Origin: Bradyrhizobium diazoefficiens | Lineage (GTDB): Bacteria > Pseudomonadota > Alphaproteobacteria > Rhizobiales > Xanthobacteraceae | DNA length: 64,000 bases | NCBI RefSeq assembly: GCF_016599855.1 | Contig: NZ_CP067041.1 | Coordinates: 930,001-994,000 of the forward strand | Direction of reading: 5' to 3' | Shown here: positions 45,889 to 54,094 of the stretch, in pieces | Position numbering within the stretch: the stretch's first letter is position 1 | Layout: the number at the start of each line of letters is the position of its first letter | Translations under genes and position numbers: made by a program | Notes under the pieces: model-generated | The model's input: only the letters and a program-made list of their open reading frames with translations | The model's database searches: none | Told to the model about the DNA's origin: nothing

Positions 45889-45959
45889 GTAGGCTAAGCA
45901 AATCGGGCCTGGCGATGAGATCGCCGGTGCCGGCATGTACTCTCTGGAGAAAAGCCGAC

Positions 45960-46592
45960 ATGACTTTGAAGGTTGAGTTCCAGTTCGATTTCGGCAGCCC
46001 CAACGCCTATCTGGCGGAGGTCGCCATCCCCGGCATCGAGCAGCGCACTGGCGTCAAGTTTGAATACGTCCCGGTTCTGCTCGGCGGCATCTACAAGGCG
46101 ACCGGCAACATGTCGCCGTTCGATTCCCTTCGCGGGATCAGGAACAAGCCGGAATATCAGGCGCTGGAGACCCAGCGGTTTATCCGCCGCCACAACATCA
46201 CAAAATTTCGCCAGAATCCGTTCTTTCCGGTCAATACGCTGATGCTGATGCGCGGCGCCGTCGCCGCGCAGTTCGAAGGCGTGTTCGAGCCCTATTTCAG
46301 GGCTGCGTACCACCATATGTGGGAAGAGCCGAAGAAGATGGACGACCTCGACATCTTCCGCAACGCGTTCATCTCGTCAGGCATTGCCATCGAACAGCTG
46401 ATCGCGCGTGCGCAGCAGGACGACGTCAAGAAGAGATTGATCGATCTGACCAACGATGCCGTCAGCCGCGGTGCGTTCGGCTCGCCAACCTTCTTCGTTG
46501 GTAAGGAGATGTTCTTCGGTAAGGATCAGCTTCGTAATGTCGAGGAGTCGATCCTCGAGCAGACCAAGGTGCCTGTCGGCGAGACGGCATAG
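45960..46592 (+). CDS. 2-hydroxychromene-2-carboxylate isomerase-like DsbA-family protein
   Basis: 210 residues from ATG 45960, preceded by CTGGAGAAA; an upstream in-frame start at 45915 would fall behind the likely transcription start but lacks a good ribosome site. FQFDFGSPNAYLAEVAIPGI is the GST-kappa/HCCA-isomerase start with the active Ser, and GAFGSPTFFVGKEMFFGKDQ carries the cis-proline segment. Family members isomerise ring-cleavage products with glutathione. Likely acts in aromatic breakdown. It starts the second rightward unit of the cluster and is under operator copy 2. Confidence 0.88.
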   Translation: MTLKVEFQFDFGSPNAYLAEVAIPGIEQRTGVKFEYVPVLLGGIYKATGNMSPFDSLRGIRNKPEYQALETQRFIRRHNITKFRQNPFFPVNTLMLMRGAVAAQFEGVFEPYFRAAYHHMWEEPKKMDDLDIFRNAFISSGIAIEQLIARAQQDDVKKRLIDLTNDAVSRGAFGSPTFFVGKEMFFGKDQLRNVEESILEQTKVPVGETA

Positions 46593-46666
46593 AGCGACGA
46601 CCCGAGCCCGAATTCATGGGTGCGCGCCCGAAGAGGCTCGTACACTCCAAACAAGAAGGTGCACGA

Positions 46667-46759
46667 ATGAGCCGAGTTCGCGAAGAAGTCGTCACTGCCC
46701 TGGCGCTCGGGACGGCGAGCGGCGTGTTGCTGATCACCGTCACCCTCATCCTCCGCTGA
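46667..46759 (+). CDS. Predicted 30-residue membrane microprotein
   Basis: ATG 46667 follows AAGAAGGTG. The product has a charged start (MSRVREEV) and one hydrophobic helix (ALALGTASGVLLITVTLIL), and ends 12 bases before the CoA-transferase ATG. It lies inside the isomerase to CoA-transferase unit and would be co-transcribed. I do not recognise it. It may be coding or chance; composition and placement favour coding moderately. Confidence 0.4.
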   Translation: MSRVREEVVTALALGTASGVLLITVTLILR

Positions 46760-46771
46760 CGGGAGACCCCC

Positions 46772-47971
46772 ATGCCCGGACCACTTGACGGCGTTCGTGT
46801 GCTCGATCTGACCGGCGTGGTGTCGGGCCCGTTCGCGACTATGTTTCTGGCCGATCAGGGTGCCGATGTCCTCAAGATCGAGCCGATCAGCGGAGATATC
46901 ACCCGCCGCAGCCGCGCTACCATCGACAAGGACGGCGAGTTCAGCGCGCTCTTCATCTCCTCCAACCGCGGCAAGCGTTCGCTGTCGATCGACGTCAAGA
47001 GCGCGGCCGGGCGCGAGGTGCTCACCCGGCTGGTCGCGCAGGCCGACGTCCTGGTGCAAAACTTCCGGCCCGGTACCATGGAGCGCCTGGGGCTCGGCGT
47101 CGAGGGATTGCGTCAGCGCCATCCGCGCCTGATCTACGTCTCGATCAGCGGTGTCGGTGATACCGGCCCTTACGTGAAGAAGCGGGTCTATGATCCCATC
47201 ATTCAGGGCCTTTCCGGCTTTGCCGATATCCAGTCCCAGCCGATCACCAATAGGCCGCAGATGATCAGGACCATCGTCTGTGACAAGACCACCGCGGTGT
47301 TTACTGCGCAAGCGGTGGCGGCGGCCCTCTATGCGCGTGAGAAAACGGGGCAGGGTGATCATATCCAGGTTGCGATGCTGGATGCGATGATCTCCTATCT
47401 TTGGCCGGAAGGCATGATGCAGTACACGGTGGTCGGCGCCGAGGCGGCCGCAGCCGATCCGAACGATCGGCCGGACCTCGTGTTCAAGACCAGCGATGGC
47501 TACATCACGGCGGGAACTATCTCCGATTCCGAATGGCAGGGTTTCTGCCGCGCCTCCGGCGATCCCGAGCTCGCCAATGATCAGCGCTTTGCGACCCCAG
47601 CGGCGCGTTCGGTCAATGCCACGGCGCGCATCAATAAAATGGCAGAATACATCAGCCAGCACACCACAGCCGAATGGCTCGAGCGCCTGGATGCCGCGGA
47701 CGTGCCTTGTGCGCCGATCTTGCGCAGGAGCGAGATTATTCAAAACGAACAGGTGGTGGCGCGCGGCATCATAGCAGAGTTTGATCAGCCGAAGGTCGGC
47801 CGGGTGCGGCAGCCGAAGCCGGCGGCCCGCTTCGAGGTCAACCAGGCTGGGATCGGCGGGCCGGCTCCCAGGGTCGGCGAGCATTCGCGTGAGGTGCTGG
47901 CCGAACTGGGATACGACGACCGCGCCATCGACAAGATGATCGCAGAACGGAGCGTGCGCGTGGCCGTATGA
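46772..47971 (+). CDS. CaiB/BaiF type III CoA-transferase
   Basis: 399 residues. MPGPLDGVRVLDLTGVVSGP and DVLKIEPISGDITRR are the N-terminal family signature; RPGTMERLGLGVEGLRQRHP and IYVSISGVGDTGPY continue it, and LVFKTSDGYITAGTISDSEW and VPCAPILRRSEI belong to the small domain. It moves CoA between acids, for example from a product to the incoming substrate, saving ATP. GGGAGA lies just upstream of the ATG. Part of the catabolic unit that follows the isomerase. Confidence 0.92.
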   Translation: MPGPLDGVRVLDLTGVVSGPFATMFLADQGADVLKIEPISGDITRRSRATIDKDGEFSALFISSNRGKRSLSIDVKSAAGREVLTRLVAQADVLVQNFRPGTMERLGLGVEGLRQRHPRLIYVSISGVGDTGPYVKKRVYDPIIQGLSGFADIQSQPITNRPQMIRTIVCDKTTAVFTAQAVAAALYAREKTGQGDHIQVAMLDAMISYLWPEGMMQYTVVGAEAAAADPNDRPDLVFKTSDGYITAGTISDSEWQGFCRASGDPELANDQRFATPAARSVNATARINKMAEYISQHTTAEWLERLDAADVPCAPILRRSEIIQNEQVVARGIIAEFDQPKVGRVRQPKPAARFEVNQAGIGGPAPRVGEHSREVLAELGYDDRAIDKMIAERSVRVAV

Positions 47972-48005
47972 AGCGCGAAGCCGGACCGTATCGGCGGAGC
48001 GTATG

Positions 48006-48689
48006 TCAGGCACTCGCCGGCGCAGGTGTGATTGGTGTAGCCGGAGCGTTCGCTGCGACCGCACGCTGATACGCCTCTCGCTTATGGATGTGTTCAAGGT
48101 AGGGCTGCGCATTTTCGCAAATGCCGACGCCATAGGCGATGGCCCAGTCGAGACAGGTTGTCAGCAGGATATCTGCGCTGCTGAAGCGTTCGCCCATGAG
48201 AAACTGACGGCCATCGGCAAGAGCGACTTCAACGTGGCGCAACTGCCCGCGGAAATATTCCGCGGCTTGAGCCACGACCTCGGGCGCAACACCATAGATG
48301 TGTCCCAGCGCATCGGCGCGGTGGCGCCGCATGACATAGAGGCTCGTGGAATCAAGCTCGGCCACGATAAAGAAGCACCATTCGAGCCATGCGGCATACT
48401 CGCGCGGCGCTTCCGGAATCAAGGAGCGCTCCAGCGTCGAGTACATGCGCGATAGATAGGCAACGATCGCGGCGCTTTCGCCGATGCAGAAGTCCCCGTC
48501 CTGAAGCAGCGGAATTTTCTGGCGAGGATTGAGCCGGGTGTATTCAGCGGTCTTGGTCTCGCCTGTTCGCGGCCCGATCGGCTTCAGTGTATAGGGCAAA
48601 TCAAGTTCGTGCATGGCCCAGTGGGCGCGAATGGTGCGGCTTGTACCGGCGCCCCACAGGGTGAGATCGGGTGTCGGGCTCATCACCAT
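48006..48689 (-). CDS. Glutathione S-transferase
   Basis: 227 residues. A thioredoxin-like N-domain (LTLWGAGTSRTIRAHWAMHE; NPRQKIPLLQDGDFCIGESA, with the ES pair that binds glutathione's gamma-glutamyl) precedes an all-helical C-domain (SSADILLTTCLDWAIAYGVG). It may detoxify or isomerise intermediates, as GST-dependent isomerases do in aromatic breakdown. It overlaps the SDR gene to its right by 7 bases and is read leftward with it. Confidence 0.9.
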   Translation of the reverse strand: MVMSPTPDLTLWGAGTSRTIRAHWAMHELDLPYTLKPIGPRTGETKTAEYTRLNPRQKIPLLQDGDFCIGESAAIVAYLSRMYSTLERSLIPEAPREYAAWLEWCFFIVAELDSTSLYVMRRHRADALGHIYGVAPEVVAQAAEYFRGQLRHVEVALADGRQFLMGERFSSADILLTTCLDWAIAYGVGICENAQPYLEHIHKREAYQRAVAANAPATPITPAPASA

Positions 48690-49423
48690 TTCTCCACCGA
48701 CGGACGAAGATCGAGTTCATGAGTCCAGCCGTCGCGGCTCTGCTGGTGGGTGAACCAGTACGCCTCGGCAATTGAGGAGGTCTTCGTCAGGCTGTCTGGC
48801 GGGACCTCGCTTGCCTCGATCCCCCTTGCCTTCATGCGTTGATGGATGGCGTCGCTATCGACGCCGGCGTCGATGAGGAGATGGACGACATGGATGTTCT
48901 TCGGTCCGAGCTCGCGCGCCATGGCCTGGGCGACCGCGCGAAGCCCGAATTTCGCCGATGCAAACGCAGCAAACCCCGGGCCGCCGCGGATGCTCGCAGT
49001 CGCGCCGGTGAAGAAGATGGTGCCGTGCCTGCGCGGCAGCATGACACGCGCGGCCTCCCGCCCCACGAGGAATCCGGCGTAGCAAGCCAGCTCCCAGGCC
49101 TTGAAGAAGAGCTTTTCCGTCGTGTCCAGCAGAGGCTTGTTGACATTGGATCCGGCGTTGAAAAGGCAGACCTCGATCGGTCCAATACTACTTTCGATGT
49201 CCGAGAAGAGCTTCTGGACCTCGGCCTCTTGACGCGCATCGACGCTGAAGGCGTGGATGCGATGGCCGGCAGCACTTAGTTCGTCCACGAGTCCCTGGGA
49301 CTTGGCTGCATCGCGCCGGCAGATGCAAACCGTGTAGCCCCCGCTGGCGAAACGCCGCGCGACGGCTGCACCGATCGCGTCCCCGGCGCCCACCAGGATC
49401 GCCACCCCGTGACCTTCCACCAT
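48683..49423 (-). CDS. SDR-family protein lacking the catalytic tyrosine, copy A
   Basis: 246 residues. The NAD(P)-binding start is LVGAGDAIGAAVARRF and the N-A-G motif is LFNAGSNVN. At the active site the usual YxxxK is FASAK (F154 to K158): lysine kept, tyrosine replaced by Phe. The protein is clearly paralogous to that at 49782-50519 (identical GREAAR, FASAKFGLRAVAQAMARELG). It may bind rather than reduce, or use another group. First gene of a leftward pair with the GST. Confidence 0.85.
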   Translation of the reverse strand: MVEGHGVAILVGAGDAIGAAVARRFASGGYTVCICRRDAAKSQGLVDELSAAGHRIHAFSVDARQEAEVQKLFSDIESSIGPIEVCLFNAGSNVNKPLLDTTEKLFFKAWELACYAGFLVGREAARVMLPRRHGTIFFTGATASIRGGPGFAAFASAKFGLRAVAQAMARELGPKNIHVVHLLIDAGVDSDAIHQRMKARGIEASEVPPDSLTKTSSIAEAYWFTHQQSRDGWTHELDLRPSVEKW

Positions 49424-49568
49424 GGTCGTCTTTCCGTTATAAGTTCTTATTTGATACTTATTGATAGCTGGTCCCCGCGATGCTGTAAATGGAATTCATT
49501 GAGCTCGGAAGTGACATGCCCGTTGCCGCTTCTCCCATCGGATGCCGGACAGCAAATTAGCAATTGAC

Positions 49569-49585
49569 GAGTTCTAAAAAAGAAC
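49569..49585. promoter_or_regulatory. Palindromic operator, copy 3, between the two SDR genes
   Basis: AGTTCT-AAAAA-AGAACG, one base off the perfect palindrome. Rightward promoter elements TTGACG (49563-49568) and TTAAAT (49586-49591) flank it, so it again fills a 17-base spacer. It is about 200 bases before the GTG of the SDR at 49782 and 146 before the leftward SDR start. Confidence 0.7.
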
Positions 49586-49781
49586 GTTAAATCCGGATCG
49601 GACGCGCCGTCGCAAAGGATCGGGCGCTCCGTAGTCGGGAGGTTGGCAATGGCGGCTCTTTCACCCGCAGCCCGCATCGCAGGCGATCGGCTAATCATGG
49701 TTCGCGCATGCCGTATTGGATCGTGCGCGCCGGCACCGACACAACAGCTTCAACAGATCTAACCCAACCGGGAGACGACCC

Positions 49782-50519
49782 GTGCAAAAGAGAAACGCAA
49801 CCGTGGCCGTGATCGGAGCCGGCGATTATATCGGCGGCGAGATCGCCAAGAAGTTCGCCTCAGAGGGTTTCATGGTGTTCGCCGGCCGCCGCAACGGCGC
49901 CAAGCTCGAGCCACTCGTCAAGGAGATCGAGGCGGCGGGCGGTGAAATCCACGCGCGCTCGCTCGATGCGCGCAAAGAGGAGGAAATCATCTCCTTCCTC
50001 GATGATGCCGACAAGCATGCGCCGCTCGAGGTGTGCATCTTCAACATCGGTGCGAACGTCAATTTCCCGATCCTCGACACCGCCGAGCGCGTGTTCCGCA
50101 AGGTCTGGGAGATGGCCTGCTATTCCGGCTTCCTGGCTGGCCGCGAGGCGGCGCGGCTGATGCTCGCGCGCGGCGGTGGCAACATCTTCTTCACCGGCGC
50201 GACGGCCTCGCTCCGCGGCGGCAGCGGCTATGCCGCCTTTGCCAGCGCCAAATTCGGCCTGCGTGCCGTGGCGCAGGCCATGGCGCGCGAGCTCGGTCCG
50301 AAGAACATCCACGTTGCCCATCTCATCATCGATTCCGGTGTCGACACCGAATGGGTGCGGCAGCGCCGGCTCGAGGCGCTCGGTCCCGATGCGCTCGACG
50401 ATCCCGATCTCCTGATGCCGCCCTCGTCCGTCGCGGCGTCCTACTGGCAGCTCTATCAGCAGCCGAAGAGCGCATGGACTTTCGAGCTGGAAATCCGTCC
50501 TTTCGGCGAGAAGTGGTAG
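49782..50519 (+). CDS. SDR-family protein lacking the catalytic tyrosine, copy B
   Basis: 245 residues from GTG 49782, chosen because GGGAGA lies 9 bases upstream and the protein then aligns end to end with its paralogue at 48683-49423; a longer frame from 49716 has no such site. The nucleotide-binding start is VIGAGDYIGGEIAKKF. The active site is again FASAK instead of YxxxK. LGPKNIHVAHLIIDSGVD follows. Start of the longest rightward unit: SDR, two acyl-CoA dehydrogenases, thiolase, nitronate-monooxygenase-like enzyme. Under operator copy 3. Confidence 0.85.
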   Translation: MQKRNATVAVIGAGDYIGGEIAKKFASEGFMVFAGRRNGAKLEPLVKEIEAAGGEIHARSLDARKEEEIISFLDDADKHAPLEVCIFNIGANVNFPILDTAERVFRKVWEMACYSGFLAGREAARLMLARGGGNIFFTGATASLRGGSGYAAFASAKFGLRAVAQAMARELGPKNIHVAHLIIDSGVDTEWVRQRRLEALGPDALDDPDLLMPPSSVAASYWQLYQQPKSAWTFELEIRPFGEKW

Positions 50520-50532
50520 GGAGTTCGTTGCC

Positions 50533-51714
50533 ATGGAGCTCGCGCTGTCGGCCGAGGACGCGGCTTTCCGCGATGAAGTGCGCGCCTTCATCGCGGACAA
50601 TTATCCGGCGGAGATGCGCGTTCCAAACCCCGAGACCGATCTGACCAAGGAGCAGTCGCTGCTCTGGCATCGCACTCTCTACAAGAAGGGCTGGATCGCG
50701 CCACTGTGGCCCAAGGAGTACGGCGGTCCGGGCTGGTCGATCACGCAACGCTTCATCTTCGAGCAGGAGACCTCCCGGGCCGGGACGCTGCCGCCGCTGG
50801 CGTTCAGCGTCACCATGGTCGGTCCCGTCATCTACACGTTCGGCAACGAGGCACAGAAGAAGCGTTTCCTGCCGCGGATTCTGTCCGGCGAGGATTGGTG
50901 GTGCCAGGGCTATTCCGAGCCGGGCTCCGGCTCGGACCTTGCGACCGTCAGAACCAAGGCGGTGCGTGACGGCGACCACTACATCGTCAACGGCCACAAG
51001 ACCTGGACCACGCTGGCGCAGCACGCCGACTGGATCTTTTGCCTGGTGCGGACCGATCCGCACGCGAAGCCGCAATCGGGCATCTCCTTCCTGCTGATCG
51101 ACATGAAGTCGCCCGGTGTCACCGTGCGGCCGATCATCACGATCGACGGCAGCCATGAGGTCAACGACGTCTTCCTGGAAAACGTCCGCGTGCCCGTCGA
51201 GAACCTGGTCGGCGAGGAGAACAAGGGCTGGACCTACGCCAAGTTCCTGCTGGGCAACGAGCGCACCAGCATGGCCGGCATCGGCCGCTCCACCCGCTAC
51301 ATTCGCAAACTGAAGCAGATCATGAAGGCCGAGATACCGGCCGACGATCCGGCGCATCTCGAATTCCTGCGCGACATCGCTCGTATCGAGCTCGATGTGC
51401 TGGCGCTGGAAGCGACGGAATTGCGGGTCGTCGCCCAGATGGCGCGCGGCATCGATCCGGGTCCGGCGGCCTCGCTGTTCAAGATCCGCGGCACCGAAAT
51501 ATTCCAGGACATCACCGAACTCACCCATCGCGCGATCGGCAATTATGGCCTCGCCATCCGCGAGCATCCGGTCAGTGCCAACCGCTTCATGCCCGGCCCC
51601 GAATACGGCCACACCGCGTCGGAGAAATATCTGAACGCGCGAAAGCTCAGCATCTACGGCGGATCCAACGAGATCCAGCGAAACATCATCGCCAAGGCCG
51701 TGCTCGGGCTCTAG
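50533..51714 (+). CDS. Acyl-CoA dehydrogenase, first of pair
   Basis: 393 residues. Contains EEYGG-type KEYGGPGWSITQRFIFEQE, CQGYSEPGSGSDLATVRTKA (FAD contact), NGHKTWTTLAQHADWIFCLV and the C-terminal YGGSNEIQRNIIAKAVLG. It introduces a double bond alpha-beta into an acyl-CoA with FAD. The neighbour at 51738 is a second, shorter ACAD; in several steroid and aromatic-side-chain pathways such pairs form a heteromeric enzyme. Starts 13 bases after the SDR stop. Confidence 0.94.
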   Translation: MELALSAEDAAFRDEVRAFIADNYPAEMRVPNPETDLTKEQSLLWHRTLYKKGWIAPLWPKEYGGPGWSITQRFIFEQETSRAGTLPPLAFSVTMVGPVIYTFGNEAQKKRFLPRILSGEDWWCQGYSEPGSGSDLATVRTKAVRDGDHYIVNGHKTWTTLAQHADWIFCLVRTDPHAKPQSGISFLLIDMKSPGVTVRPIITIDGSHEVNDVFLENVRVPVENLVGEENKGWTYAKFLLGNERTSMAGIGRSTRYIRKLKQIMKAEIPADDPAHLEFLRDIARIELDVLALEATELRVVAQMARGIDPGPAASLFKIRGTEIFQDITELTHRAIGNYGLAIREHPVSANRFMPGPEYGHTASEKYLNARKLSIYGGSNEIQRNIIAKAVLGL

Positions 51715-51737
51715 CCACGGCGGATCGGGAGGAGCGG

Positions 51738-52868
51738 ATGGATATTCAATTCACGGAAGAGCAGGAGTTGCTGCGCTCCAGCGTGCAGCGCCTGCTGCGC
51801 GACCAGTATGATTTCGAGGCGCGGCGCAAGATCGTCGCGAGCGAGGACGGCTTCAGCCGAAAGCAATGGGACGCCTTCGCCGAGCTCGGCCTGCTCGCTG
51901 CGCCGTTCTCGGAAGGCGCCGGCGGTCTCGGCGGCGGTCCGTTGTCGACCATGATCATCATGCACGAGTTCGGCCGTCACCTTGTCGTCGAGCCCTTCAT
52001 CGAGTCGGTGGTGCTGGCCGGCGGTCTGATCGAGCACGCCGGGACGCCGGAGCAGCAGCAGGCCTTCATCCCTGGCGTCATCGACGGCAGCAAGATATGG
52101 ACGCTGGCGTGGACCGAGAAGGCATCCCGGTTCGATTTCGCTCATGTCACGACCAGCGCGTGGCGCGAGGGCGACGATTACGTTCTGAGCGGCACGAAGA
52201 CCATGGTGATCGCCGCGCCCTGGGCCGACCATCTGATTATCTCGGCGCGGACCTCGGGCAACGACCGTGATCGCGACGGCGTCAGCCTGTTCGTGGTCGA
52301 CCGCCGCGCCACCGGTCTCGATCTTCAGAGCTTCAAGACGATCGATGGCCGCCACGCCGCCGAGATCAGCCTGCGCGAGGTTCGCGGGGAATTGCTGGGG
52401 CGGGAAGGCGAGGGCGTTGCCGCACTGGAAGGCGGCCGCGAGCGCGCCATCGGCGCGCTCTGCGCCGAAGCCGTCGGCGCAATCGGTGAGCTGAACTCGG
52501 CGACGCTCGAGTATTCGAAAACGCGCAAGCAGTTCGGCACCACTATCGGCTCCTTCCAGGTGCTTCAGCATCGCATGGTCGACATGTTCATCGCCCATCA
52601 GGAAGCACTTTCACTGATGCAACATCTGAGCCTCAGCCTCAGCACCGGCGAGTCCGGCCTGTCGCGACTCGCCTCCGGCGCCAAATCGAAGATCGGCTAT
52701 GCCGGCAGGTTCGTCGCCGATCAGGCAGTGCAGCTTCACGGGGGCATGGGAATGACCGACGAGCTCAACGTCGGGCACTATTTCAAGCGTATCTCCGCCA
52801 TCAACATCCAGTTCGGCGATCCCGCGTTCCACGTGCTGCGCTACGCGCAGCTGGACACGGCCGCATAA
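51738..52868 (+). CDS. Acyl-CoA dehydrogenase, second of pair
   Basis: 376 residues. MDIQFTEEQELLRSSVQRLL begins a typical ACAD N-domain; LAWTEKASRFDFAHVTTSAW replaces the strongly conserved E-P-G-x-G-S-D segment, and NAxx C-terminal sequence is LHGGMGMTDELNVGHYFKRI (FAD-binding QLHGGxG). The altered middle motif suggests that it may be the non-catalytic partner of the 50533 product. 23 bases downstream of that gene, with GGGAGGAGC before the ATG. Confidence 0.92.
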   Translation: MDIQFTEEQELLRSSVQRLLRDQYDFEARRKIVASEDGFSRKQWDAFAELGLLAAPFSEGAGGLGGGPLSTMIIMHEFGRHLVVEPFIESVVLAGGLIEHAGTPEQQQAFIPGVIDGSKIWTLAWTEKASRFDFAHVTTSAWREGDDYVLSGTKTMVIAAPWADHLIISARTSGNDRDRDGVSLFVVDRRATGLDLQSFKTIDGRHAAEISLREVRGELLGREGEGVAALEGGRERAIGALCAEAVGAIGELNSATLEYSKTRKQFGTTIGSFQVLQHRMVDMFIAHQEALSLMQHLSLSLSTGESGLSRLASGAKSKIGYAGRFVADQAVQLHGGMGMTDELNVGHYFKRISAINIQFGDPAFHVLRYAQLDTAA

Positions 52869-52883
52869 GCAGAAGAGGCCAGC

Positions 52884-54071
52884 ATGACGACTGAAGCAGT
52901 CATCGTTTCCACCGCAAGGACGGCCGTCGGCAAGGCCTATCGCGGCGCGCTCAACAACGCGGACGGCCCGACCATGGCCGGTCATGTGATAGCCGAGGCG
53001 GTGAAGCGTGCCGGCATCGCGCCGCACGAAGTGGAAGACGTGGTGATGGGCTGCGCCATGCAGCAGGGCACCATGGTGATGAACGTGGCGCGCAAGGGCG
53101 CGATCCGCGCCGGCCTGCCGGTTACGGTGGCCGGCACCACCATCGACCGGCAATGCGCGTCCGGCCTCCAGGCCATCGCGGTGGCCGCACGTTCGGTGAT
53201 GCTCGACGGCGTCGAGGTCGCGATCGGCGGCGGAATCGAATCGATCAGCCTCGTGCAGAACGAGCACATCAACCGGTTTCACGCCGTCGACGACGAGCTG
53301 ATGGCGATGAAGCCCGAAATGTACATGTCGATGCTCGATACCGCTGAGGTCGTCGCCGAGCGCTACCATATCGGCCGCGACAAGCAGGACGAATACAGCC
53401 TGGAGTGCCAGCGCCGCGTCGGCGCTGCGTTGCAGGCCGGCCGCTTCAACGACGAGATCGTGCCGTTCACGACCAAAATGGCGCTCCTCAACAAGGACAC
53501 CAAGGAAGTCACCTACGAGCAGGTGACGCTCACCAAGGACGAAGGCCCGCGTCCGGAAACCACCGCGGAGGGCCTCGCGAAGATCAAGCCGGTATTCGAG
53601 GGCAAAACCATCAGCGCTGGCAATGCCAGCCAGCTCTCGGACGGAGCTTCGGCCTGCGTGATCATGAGCGACAAGATCGCGGCCAGGAAGGGCCTCAAGC
53701 CGCTCGGCATCTTCCGCGGCTTCGTCGCCGCCGGCGTCGAGCCGGATGAGATGGGCGTCGGGCCGGTCGCCGCGATTCCGCGCCTGCTCAAGCGCCACAA
53801 TCTGAAGATCGACGATATCGACCTCTGGGAGCTCAACGAAGCCTATGCGGTGCAGGTGATCTATTGCCGCGACAAGCTCGGCATCGATCCCGACAAGCTC
53901 AACGTCAATGGCGGCTCGATCGCGATCGGTCATCCCTACGGCATGACCGGCTCGCGCCTCACCGGTCATCTCCTGATCGAGGGCCGGCGGCGCAAGGCGA
54001 AATACGGCGTCGTCACCATGTGCATCGGCGGCGGCATGGGCGCGGCCGGCCTGTTTGAAATCATCCACTGA
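52884..54071 (+). CDS. Thiolase (acetyl-CoA acyltransferase)
   Basis: 395 residues. The nucleophilic Cys is C91 in [18 protein letters not shown]; the His of [18 protein letters not shown] and the second Cys of [14 protein letters not shown] complete the thiolase active site. It cleaves a beta-ketoacyl-CoA, releasing acetyl- or propionyl-CoA, the last beta-oxidation step. 15 bases after the second ACAD. No enoyl-CoA hydratase is encoded in this unit, so it must be supplied elsewhere or by another enzyme. Confidence 0.95.
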   Translation: MTTEAVIVSTARTAVGKAYRGALNNADGPTMAGHVIAEAVKRAGIAPHEVEDVVMGCAMQQGTMVMNVARKGAIRAGLPVTVAGTTIDRQCASGLQAIAVAARSVMLDGVEVAIGGGIESISLVQNEHINRFHAVDDELMAMKPEMYMSMLDTAEVVAERYHIGRDKQDEYSLECQRRVGAALQAGRFNDEIVPFTTKMALLNKDTKEVTYEQVTLTKDEGPRPETTAEGLAKIKPVFEGKTISAGNASQLSDGASACVIMSDKIAARKGLKPLGIFRGFVAAGVEPDEMGVGPVAAIPRLLKRHNLKIDDIDLWELNEAYAVQVIYCRDKLGIDPDKLNVNGGSIAIGHPYGMTGSRLTGHLLIEGRRRKAKYGVVTMCIGGGMGAAGLFEIIH

Positions 54072-54094
54072 GCGGCAACGCGGGGAGATCATTC

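Noticed and set aside
46526..48133. Minus-strand open frame of 535 codons
   Set aside because: It is antisense to the CoA-transferase, whose family motifs are unambiguous.
41819..49585. The three AGTTCT/AGAACT sites as LexA boxes
   Set aside because: The alphaproteobacterial LexA site is a direct repeat GTTC-N7-GTTC. These are inverted repeats with a 5-base centre.
52611..54092. Minus-strand open frame of 493 codons
   Set aside because: It is antisense to the thiolase and the end of the second acyl-CoA dehydrogenase.
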